Source: CAYMFD01 sp964389475 (GTDB lineage: Bacteria > Bacteroidota > Bacteroidia > Chitinophagales > Saprospiraceae). Taken from it: DNA of 31,116 bases. Position numbers and translations under genes: made by a program. Of the stretch, positions 24,809-31,116 are shown in pieces; position 1 is the stretch's first letter, and every line of letters starts with the position of its first letter. The stretch is taken from NCBI GenBank assembly GCA_964389475.1, contig CAYMFD010000034.1, positions 1 to 31,116 of the forward strand, read 5' to 3'. The notes under the pieces were generated by a model, which saw only the letters and a program-made list of their open reading frames with translations, had not been told where the DNA came from and did not search any database.

Positions 24809-26128
24809 CTATGAAGTAGAGACACCAAGACTAGACGCTAGTATGGTACTAGGCGGCAAATCTATCAAATCTAACTGTACCTTGACAGAATCCCTCACCC
24901 CGTAAAAGGTGGGAAGCATCTCCTCAGGCATGGGATCAGCTGGCGGGAAGTTTTCACGGAGTGGGTCTACTTGCTTGCCGTACTTCCAAAATCTATAACA
25001 TACGTGTGGGCCTGTGGCCATACCCGTACTACCTACGTAGCCTATGGTCTGCCCTTGCTGGACCCGCACACCTGGTCTGATACCCTTGGCAAATCTCTGC
25101 ATGTGCAAGTACTGGGTCTGATAGATATCATCGTGCTTGAGCTTGACGTACTTACCGTTATTGCGAGTGTAGGCAGCCTTGGTTACTACACCAGATGCTG
25201 TAGCCCTGATGGGAGTACCTTTCGCGGCAGCGTAGTCGGTACCTCTATGCGGTATGCGGCGCTTTTTGATAGGGTGTAGTCGTCTTAAGTTGTAACGACT
25301 ACTGATGCGGCTAAACTTAACAGGACTGCGTAGAAATGCACTCTTGGTGGGGCGACCTTCCTCGTCGAAATAGCCTTCATATTTGTCACTGTCAAAGTAG
25401 ATACTGTAAAACTCGCCTTCAGCATTGCGCCAGTAGGCACCTACTACCTTGCCGAGACTGACAGCCATCCCTTCGATATATTTCTTCTCGTAGATGAGCT
25501 TAAACTCATCACCTACCTGCGTATGATGAAAATCTACCGCCGAGGCCAGTGCATCCTCCATCAAGTCGATGATACCTGGCGACAAGTCTTGATCCATCAT
25601 GGCATTCCACAGGCTAGTCTCTATACGACCGCCAGCAGACTCTAGTTCTGTCGTAACGGGTCTGTCTATGCGCTGTACGCATACCCCCTCCTCATCAAAG
25701 GAACAGGTAATGTAGTAGAATGGTGAGGGCTCGTATATAAATGCGCGGCATACATCAAAGCACGTGTCATGCACCACGGTGTACGGCTTTCCCGCCCTTA
25801 TTGATCGTACATCAAATGTTTCGACCGAGGCCTTCTCAAGCTCCAGTACGTCTGTATAAGACACACCATTGCTCTGCAAGATATCGCCCAGATTACTGCC
25901 TTCCTCGATGCGTCCTTCTGTGAGACTTACCGTTGCGGCATTATATCCATACACGTGCGGTATGGCTGTGAGTGCTGCAGGTACTGGCACGTCAAAGAAT
26001 CTGCCATCCTTGAGTTTTAAAGCAGCGATAGCGATACCAGCCACTATCACTACGATAGCAAGATCTCGCGACCAACCGCGGATCTTCGACTTAATCCCTA
26101 CTTCCTTCTTTCTACTCACCATAGGCAT
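24809..26128 (-). CDS. M23-family zinc metallopeptidase (cell-wall endopeptidase)
   Basis: This 439-aa protein has an N-terminal membrane anchor (about 22-38, LAIVVIVAGIAIAALKL). A long LysM-like/coiled spacer follows (about 65-230, with the GSNLGDILQSNGVSYTDV motif seen in MepM-type proteins). The M23 domain covers about 280-395. Zinc ligands are His294 and Asp298 (HRGTDYAA) and His375 (TGPHVCYRFW), with catalytic His342 (YLHMQRF). All are present, so it should be an active DD- or D,L-endopeptidase that cleaves peptidoglycan cross-links, possibly needed for growth or division. An exact -7 element lies about 30 bp upstream. A second ATG two codons downstream is also possible. Confidence 0.92.
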   Translation of the reverse strand: MPMVSRKKEVGIKSKIRGWSRDLAIVVIVAGIAIAALKLKDGRFFDVPVPAALTAIPHVYGYNAATVSLTEGRIEEGSNLGDILQSNGVSYTDVLELEKASVETFDVRSIRAGKPYTVVHDTCFDVCRAFIYEPSPFYYITCSFDEEGVCVQRIDRPVTTELESAGGRIETSLWNAMMDQDLSPGIIDLMEDALASAVDFHHTQVGDEFKLIYEKKYIEGMAVSLGKVVGAYWRNAEGEFYSIYFDSDKYEGYFDEEGRPTKSAFLRSPVKFSRISSRYNLRRLHPIKKRRIPHRGTDYAAAKGTPIRATASGVVTKAAYTRNNGKYVKLKHDDIYQTQYLHMQRFAKGIRPGVRVQQGQTIGYVGSTGMATGPHVCYRFWKYGKQVDPLRENFPPADPMPEEMLPTFYGVRDSVKVQLDLIDLPPSTILASSLGVSTS

Positions 26129-26159
26129 GCTCTCCAGCAGAGCCCTTCATTTAGGCCTG

Positions 26160-26167
26160 CAAAATTA
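26160..26167 (-). promoter_or_regulatory. -7 promoter element for the M23 peptidase gene
   Basis: TAATTTTG on the minus strand matches TAnnTTTG, with a TTTG about 15 bp upstream as a possible -33 box. It predicts a leader of about 25 nt before the ATG at 26128. Confidence 0.55.
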
Positions 26168-26274
26168 CTGTATTTATTAGGTCAAAGACTGCGCCAAACA
26201 CATAAAAAATGCTTAATGCTTTCCAATTTAAAAGACTCGGTTATCTAACTTGCACTTGCAATTGACTAGCAATT

Positions 26275-27324
26275 ATGACCAATCACAACTCTCTAGCATC
26301 CGAAGACCTTAAAGAGAAGGCCAATCAAGTGCTGCACTCACTGCGGAAGTACCAAGTACCTAATACCAGAAAGGCCATTATCCAGATCCTCAATTCTTTC
26401 GGTCCGTTTTTCTTAATCTGGGCCCTTATGTATAAACTGTGGGACGTAAGTGTGTTGGCTGTTTTAGGTTTGGCGATACTTAATGCGTTCTTTCTAGTTA
26501 GGATATTTATCATCCAGCACGACTGTGGTCATCGCTCTTTTTTACAATCAACATTCTGGAGAAATGCCACTGGGTATGTTTGTAGTCTCTTGAGTTTCAT
26601 ACCCTATTTCTACTGGGCTAAGTCTCATCACTTTCACCATGGCCACAATGGTATGCTGGAGGTACGAGATATAGGAGACATCAATACCCTGACTGTAGAG
26701 GAGTATAGAGCTCTCAGCCCCTTTAAAAAGGTAATGTACCGCGTATACAGGTCCCCACTTGTGATGTTCGTCATAGGCCCTATTTACTATATCGTGATTC
26801 ACAACAGGCTCCCACTCATCAACCTACCAGACTTTAAAAAGGAGAAGATCGGTCTGATTGTCAGTAATATCATCTTGATAGGTGTAATCGTCACGGCTTG
26901 TGTCTTACTAGATTGGAAAAAAGTCTTGTTGACCCATGGACTCGTGCTTGGATTTTTCGCAGTAGTTGCTATCTGGTTTTTCTACATACAGCACCAGCAT
27001 GAAGAGGGGTATAAGCACTGGAAAAAGAACTGGGACTACATGACTGCTGCCATTAAAGGGAGCAGCTACTACAAGCTACCGAAGATCATGAACTGGTTCA
27101 CTGGCAACATAGCCATACATCATATACACCACCTCAATCCTAGCATACCCAACTACAACCTAGCTAAGTGTGTCAAAGAGAATCCGTGGTTTGATAATTA
27201 CACAACGGTCATCACATTCTGGGAAAGTCTAAAAATGGTCAATCATCGACTATGGGACGAAGGAACCCAGAGAATGATCAGCTTTAAAGAGTATGGTCAG
27301 ATGCGCCGTATGGGACTGATATAG
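26275..27324 (+). CDS. Membrane fatty-acid desaturase
   Basis: This is an integral-membrane di-iron desaturase that introduces double bonds into acyl chains, adjusting membrane fluidity. The 349-aa product shows the three histidine boxes of the family: HDCGH (82-86), HHFHH (118-122) and HHIHH (282-286), separated by hydrophobic segments near 44-80, 100-113, 162-175 and 196-235. An extra QHQHEE (about 239-244) lies before the third box. The order and the HDCGH form suit acyl-lipid omega-6/delta-12-type enzymes, but regiospecificity cannot be told. It has its own upstream region and is followed after 83 bp by the GH31 gene, which has a separate promoter. Confidence 0.92.
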   Translation: MTNHNSLASEDLKEKANQVLHSLRKYQVPNTRKAIIQILNSFGPFFLIWALMYKLWDVSVLAVLGLAILNAFFLVRIFIIQHDCGHRSFLQSTFWRNATGYVCSLLSFIPYFYWAKSHHFHHGHNGMLEVRDIGDINTLTVEEYRALSPFKKVMYRVYRSPLVMFVIGPIYYIVIHNRLPLINLPDFKKEKIGLIVSNIILIGVIVTACVLLDWKKVLLTHGLVLGFFAVVAIWFFYIQHQHEEGYKHWKKNWDYMTAAIKGSSYYKLPKIMNWFTGNIAIHHIHHLNPSIPNYNLAKCVKENPWFDNYTTVITFWESLKMVNHRLWDEGTQRMISFKEYGQMRRMGLI

Positions 27325-27349
27325 CCCCTATAAGTTGATCCAATAGACG

Positions 27350-27357
27350 TATCTTTG
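27350..27357 (+). promoter_or_regulatory. -7 promoter element for the GH31 gene
   Basis: TATCTTTG followed by C matches the Bacteroidota -7 consensus exactly and predicts a start near 27362, giving a leader of about 45 nt. A TTG at 27335-27337 is too close to act as a normal -33 element. Confidence 0.6.
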
Positions 27358-27373
27358 CGGGAAATAGTCACAC

Positions 27374-27394
27374 TTAGTGTAGCAGCTACACTAA
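27374..27394. promoter_or_regulatory. 21-bp perfect palindrome in the GH31 leader (operator or hairpin)
   Basis: TTAGTGTAGC (27374-27383) and GCTACACTAA (27385-27394) are perfect inverted repeats around a single A. It lies between the predicted transcription start and the ATG at 27408, in the position of a roadblock operator. As RNA it could also form a 9-bp stem with a CAG loop that would sit about 13 nt before the start codon. No T-tract follows. Control by a sugar-responsive repressor is inferred. Confidence 0.7.
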
Positions 27395-27407
27395 TACTTA
27401 TCCGCAC

Positions 27408-29801
27408 ATGCAGACAGCACAAGAAGTTTATCCTGGCAGAGTTACTCAAGTAGTACAAAAAGACGATTGTTTTTACATCTCTTGTGAACCTCAGATGACG
27501 CTAGCCGTCATGGTCTATCAGCCTACCGTTGTAAGATTTAGATATGCTACAGACAGTATTTTCGAAGAGGACTTTAGCTATGCCATTGATAAAAAGTATA
27601 AGGCGAATGCCGGTGCACTAAGTTATACAGAAGAAGAAACCGTACATGTCATCAATACAGAGGCACTACGAATAACCATCCATAAAGCAGATAGTAGAGT
27701 AAATATCTACAATCACGACGGTGTCCTCGTTTGCGAAGACGAAAAAGGATTTCACTGGGAGGACAACTACAAAGCAGGTGGCAACATCGTACAGATGAGC
27801 AAGGTGGCTCAGTCTGGTGAATGCTTCTACGGCCTAGGAGACAAGCCGACTCACCTCAACCTACGCGGTAAGCGCCTAGTCAACTGGGGATCAGATGTCT
27901 ATGGTTTTAACAAAGACCAAGATCCACTCTATAAGAATATACCCTTCTATATGGGTCTGCATCATGGTGAGGGCTATGGTATCTTCTTTGACAATACCTT
28001 CAAAGCACATTTTGATTTTGCCAGCGAACGCAAGTCTGTCGCCTCATTCTGGGCAGATGGTGGTGAGATGAACTACTACTTCATCTATGGGCCAGACCTC
28101 GTCGATGTTACCCGACAGTACACTGTACTAACCGGCACACCAGAGTTACCTCCTCTATGGGCTCTAGGTTTTCATCAGTGCAAGTGGAGCTACTACCCAG
28201 AAAGTGAAGTCAGAGAGATCACCTCAAAATTTCGAGAACTACGCCTACCCATCGACGCCATCTACCTAGACATAGACTACATGGATGGTTTCCGCTGCTT
28301 TACATGGGATAAAGAAAAGTTCCCGGCACCAAAGCAGATGGTAGCGGACTTACGCGACCAAGGTTTTAAAACGATCGTCATCATAGATCCCGGTATCAAG
28401 GTAGATCCTGAATACTGGGTCTTTAAAGAAGGTCTGGAGAAAAACATGTTTTGCCGACGTGCTGATGGCCCGCATATGAAAGGCAAGGTGTGGCCGGGTG
28501 ACTGCTACTTCCCCGATTTTACCAATCCCAAAGTCCGTAGGTGGTGGGCAGACCTATTCGAAGAACTAATAAGCGACACAGGTGTAAGTGGCGTCTGGAA
28601 TGACATGAACGAGCCTGCCCTCTTTGAGGTGGAAAACAAGTCCTTCCCCGATGATGTGAGACACGATTATGACGGACATCCTTGCTCACACCGCAAGGCA
28701 CACAACATCTACGGCATGCAGATGGCGCGAGCTACCTACAAAGGTGTCAAGCGCTATATGAAACAAGATAACAAGCGACCATTTGTGATCACAAGATCAG
28801 CCTATGCAGGGACACAGAAATACTCTAGCGCATGGACCGGTGATAACATAGCCTCATGGGAACACCTATGGATAGCCAACTTGCAAGTACAACGGATGAA
28901 TGTCTCTGGCTTCGGCTTTTGTGGCTCTGATGTTGGCGGTTTTATAGAGCACCCCACCCCAGAACTCTTCATACGATGGATGCAGCTCGCTACTTTTCAT
29001 CCGTTCTTTAGGGTGCATAGTAGTGGTGATCATGGAGTACAAGAGCCATGGTCCTTCGGAGAGCAGGCCACTGATATCAGCAGGCAATACCTAGAACTAC
29101 GATACCAGCTACTCCCCTATCTCTACACGGCCTTCTACGAATACACCACGTACGGAACACCGATCATCAAGCCACTTGCCTATGTCGCACAAACAGATGT
29201 GGAGACACACAATCGTGTCGACGAATTTATAGTCGGTAATGACCTGCTAGTCTGCCCAATCCTAGAATCAAATACTAAGGGTCGCTATCTATACTTACCA
29301 GAAGGTGAATGGATGTACTGGTGGACAGATCAGTTATATGCAGGACAGAAAGAAATGTGGATCGACTGCAATCTAGAGCAAATCCCCCTCTTTGTCCGAT
29401 CAGGCGCGGTAGTGCCCATGTTCCCCGTACAGCAATACGTCGGTGAGAAAACGATAGAGTCTTGTGCTTTACATGTATTCGCTGGCGAAGCCACCCACAC
29501 ATCAAATCACTACCAGGATAGTGGTGACGGCTATGAGCACGAGACGGGTACCTACAATGTAGTTGACTTCCACTATCACAAAGAAGGCAATCAGATAAAG
29601 CTAACCCAAGATATTAAGGGTCACTATACACCATCGTTCACAACGTACGGACTAATCCTCCATGGTATCAATAGTGATGACGTAGAAGTTTATGTCAATG
29701 ACGTACAACTTGACAAAGAACTGATCGTTAAAGATGATCTAGGTCGATACGCATTTGAGGTAGATAGAAAGTGGTTAAACATCACTATCCACCACGTGTA
29801 G
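27408..29801 (+). CDS. GH31 alpha-glucosidase
   Basis: This retaining glycosidase hydrolyses alpha-linked sugars (probably alpha-glucosides) from non-reducing ends. The 797-aa product has a galactose-mutarotase-like N-terminal domain (about 1-230) and a TIM barrel from about 235 (PPLWALGFHQCKWSYYPE). The nucleophile is Asp399 in GVWNDMNEP and the acid/base Asp479 in WTGDN. GFGFCGSDVGGF is another family block. Distal beta-sandwich domains follow from about 600. No signal peptide is seen, so it is likely cytoplasmic or exported by a route not visible here. It has its own promoter and a 21-bp palindrome in its leader, implying substrate control. It is followed by the DUF6089 gene 23 bp later. 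Confidence 0.93.
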   Translation: MQTAQEVYPGRVTQVVQKDDCFYISCEPQMTLAVMVYQPTVVRFRYATDSIFEEDFSYAIDKKYKANAGALSYTEEETVHVINTEALRITIHKADSRVNIYNHDGVLVCEDEKGFHWEDNYKAGGNIVQMSKVAQSGECFYGLGDKPTHLNLRGKRLVNWGSDVYGFNKDQDPLYKNIPFYMGLHHGEGYGIFFDNTFKAHFDFASERKSVASFWADGGEMNYYFIYGPDLVDVTRQYTVLTGTPELPPLWALGFHQCKWSYYPESEVREITSKFRELRLPIDAIYLDIDYMDGFRCFTWDKEKFPAPKQMVADLRDQGFKTIVIIDPGIKVDPEYWVFKEGLEKNMFCRRADGPHMKGKVWPGDCYFPDFTNPKVRRWWADLFEELISDTGVSGVWNDMNEPALFEVENKSFPDDVRHDYDGHPCSHRKAHNIYGMQMARATYKGVKRYMKQDNKRPFVITRSAYAGTQKYSSAWTGDNIASWEHLWIANLQVQRMNVSGFGFCGSDVGGFIEHPTPELFIRWMQLATFHPFFRVHSSGDHGVQEPWSFGEQATDISRQYLELRYQLLPYLYTAFYEYTTYGTPIIKPLAYVAQTDVETHNRVDEFIVGNDLLVCPILESNTKGRYLYLPEGEWMYWWTDQLYAGQKEMWIDCNLEQIPLFVRSGAVVPMFPVQQYVGEKTIESCALHVFAGEATHTSNHYQDSGDGYEHETGTYNVVDFHYHKEGNQIKLTQDIKGHYTPSFTTYGLILHGINSDDVEVYVNDVQLDKELIVKDDLGRYAFEVDRKWLNITIHHV

Positions 29802-29824
29802 ATATATCCAATCAAGATAACACT

Positions 29825-30643
29825 ATGATCAACAATGTCTTGCAGAGACAGAAAGTACTGGTACTACTACTTTGTCTGCTGATATCAGCTAGCCTAAGAG
29901 GACAGAAAGGCATAGAGGCCGGTGCACTTATAGGCGTCAGCAACTACTTTGGCGATCTTAATACCCACCTCGATATTACCAGGCCTGGTCTCACTGTCGG
30001 TGTCTTTGCTAAGCGCAACTTCAACGAACGTGTCTCGATACGTGGCGGATTTCACTTCTCCCGCGTATCAGGCGATGATCAAGAGTCCCCCAATAACTTT
30101 GAAAGGACAAGAAATCTGAGCTTCAGATCCAATATCGTCCAAGCAAGCGGCGTCGCAGAGTTTAACTTCTTTCCACACGTACACGGCAGCTCGGAGTACG
30201 GTAATACGCCTTACCTACTTGTAGGTATTGGTGTACTAGGTTACACGCCATCAACAGTACTAGACGGCACCCGCTACAATCTACGACCTCTCGGTACGGA
30301 AGGGCAGAATGCATCTAGACCGTACAACTTGGTCACTGGCGCCTGGATACTAGGCGCTGGCTGGAAATTGGACCTCGGCCCAGCATATACCGTAGCTATC
30401 GAGTTTCAGTACAATCGCCTATGGACAGACTATCTTGATGACGTAAGTACGGTTTATCCTGATCAGAGTTCGCTACCGAGCCAGCTAGCGGCTTCTCTAT
30501 CTGATCGTAGCCTCGATCCAGACCTCGTATTCCCCGGTCGACAACGTGGTGATCGTACTAGCCAAGACGTCTATACGGTAATCAATATAAGTCTAGCCAG
30601 ATACTGGGGTCGCCTAGAGTGCCCTAGAATCAGTCACTGGTAA
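29825..30643 (+). CDS. DUF6089-family outer-membrane protein
   Basis: This 272-aa exported protein has a signal peptide (MINNVLQRQKVLVLLLCLLI then SASLRGQ) when started at the ATG of 29825. An earlier in-frame ATG at 29771 overlaps the end of the GH31 gene and would hide the signal. The mature part begins GIEAGALIGVSNYFGDLN, a hallmark of DUF6089 proteins, and continues with strands such as RVSIRGGFHFSRVSGDD, YLLVGIGVLGYTPS and VAIEFQYNRLWTDYLDDVS. DUF6089 is common in Bacteroidota and predicted to be an outer-membrane barrel with unknown role. It lies 23 bp after the GH31 gene and may be co-transcribed, but I see no functional link. Confidence 0.85.
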   Translation: MINNVLQRQKVLVLLLCLLISASLRGQKGIEAGALIGVSNYFGDLNTHLDITRPGLTVGVFAKRNFNERVSIRGGFHFSRVSGDDQESPNNFERTRNLSFRSNIVQASGVAEFNFFPHVHGSSEYGNTPYLLVGIGVLGYTPSTVLDGTRYNLRPLGTEGQNASRPYNLVTGAWILGAGWKLDLGPAYTVAIEFQYNRLWTDYLDDVSTVYPDQSSLPSQLAASLSDRSLDPDLVFPGRQRGDRTSQDVYTVINISLARYWGRLECPRISHW

Positions 30644-31116
30644 AAAATGCGGTTTGCGGTACAAGGTGGGTGGTTTGCGGATTATGGAATCCGCTGTGTG
30701 GTTTCAGAAACGATAATAGGCATCACATACTATGGTAAAGGTCTCACGCTTCCACAAAATCGCTACATCGCCCCCGTTATTTCATCTATAAATCAATGCC
30801 ACCGCTTCACGTCGATCGCCTGAAGATCCAAACACTGTAGACCATAACTACCTCATATATATCAATCGCCGGATAAAGACTCTCAAGATTGTGAGTGTCA
30901 CTAGGCATACAATGCAGTAGGACACTGCACACTATCAACTACTGCTCTTGTGCTTTGTCAGTACAGAGCTATACAAAAAATTGAGTACTATATACTTACT
31001 AAGCGCGATCTACGTGACCAACACATCCACTAGCATTATCTACTCGTTACTACCAAGTTATCCTGTTCCAGTATCATGGCATGTTGCGATGGCAGCCGGG
31101 CTTACTGCTGGGGGTT
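30644..31116. other. 473-bp right edge, no complete gene
   Basis: No complete gene, tRNA or rRNA is recognised. The 9-mer GGTTTGCGG occurs at 30651-30659 and 30672-30680, and a hairpin lies at 30677-30694. At the far edge an ATG at 31081 opens a frame of 12 codons (MLRWQPGLLLGV) that continues out of the window. It could be the start of a signal peptide but is too short to call. Confidence 0.4.
30677..30694 (+). terminator. Possible 3' hairpin after the DUF6089 gene
   Basis: GCGGATT (30677-30683) and AATCCGC (30688-30694) form a perfect 7-bp stem around ATGG, 34 bp after the DUF6089 stop codon. No T-run follows, so it is not a standard Rho-independent terminator. A 3'-end-stabilising hairpin or a protein site is also possible. 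Confidence 0.35.

Noticed and set aside
1..31116. CRISPR array, phage, insertion sequence or defence island
   Set aside because: No regularly spaced repeats, transposase, integrase, phage structural genes or restriction genes were recognised. The only defence-like genes are the two toxin-antitoxin loci.

Overview
The window looks like draft-assembly DNA from a member of the Bacteroidota, probably the Saprospiria/Lewinella side of the phylum. This is an inference from gene content. It carries a secreted protein with SprB-like repeats and a gliding-motility (type IX secretion, T9SS type B) C-terminal domain, DUF3078, DUF6089 and DUF2490 outer-membrane proteins, and the order ftsH-rsfS with a divergent birA. 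Several genes are preceded by the Bacteroidota -7 promoter element TAnnTTTG. One 100-N assembly gap lies inside ftsH. No rRNA, tRNA, CRISPR array or transposase was recognised.

Layout. 1-1566 is an accessory patch: AT-rich non-coding DNA with a 34-bp inverted repeat, a 3' gene fragment, and a hicAB toxin-antitoxin pair. 1567-7873 holds three exported proteins: a PKD/glycoside-hydrolase-like protein, an esterase with a TPR-like tail, and an ELWxxDGT-like protein. 7986-11541 is housekeeping: ftsH, rsfS, birA, arfB. 11649-12214 is a second accessory patch, with parD and a decapitated parE beside the 3' end of sua5. 13294-16676 encodes envelope proteins (a beta-barrel, a lipoprotein, and a coupled DUF2490 pair). 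16962-20111 has hpd (tyrosine catabolism), ku (end joining) and a lipoprotein. 20350-26128 has a DUF3078 protein, a small protein, the T9SS type B surface protein and an M23 peptidase. 26275-30643 has a fatty-acid desaturase, a GH31 alpha-glucosidase with a strong palindrome in its leader, and a DUF6089 protein.

The most unusual theme is the arrangement of the two toxin-antitoxin loci. Each lies directly downstream of a minus-strand gene, and each is bounded on its far side by a diverged copy of that gene's 3' end. The copy is about 168 nt at roughly 87% identity for hicAB, which is convincing. It is only 20 nt at 17/20 for parDE, which is tentative. hicAB looks intact and autoregulated, with a dyad overlapping its promoter. 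parDE has lost the first half of its toxin. Other points of note are the palindrome in the GH31 leader, the 13-8-13 inverted repeat at 256-289, and an ftsH gap whose true length should exceed the 100 N shown.
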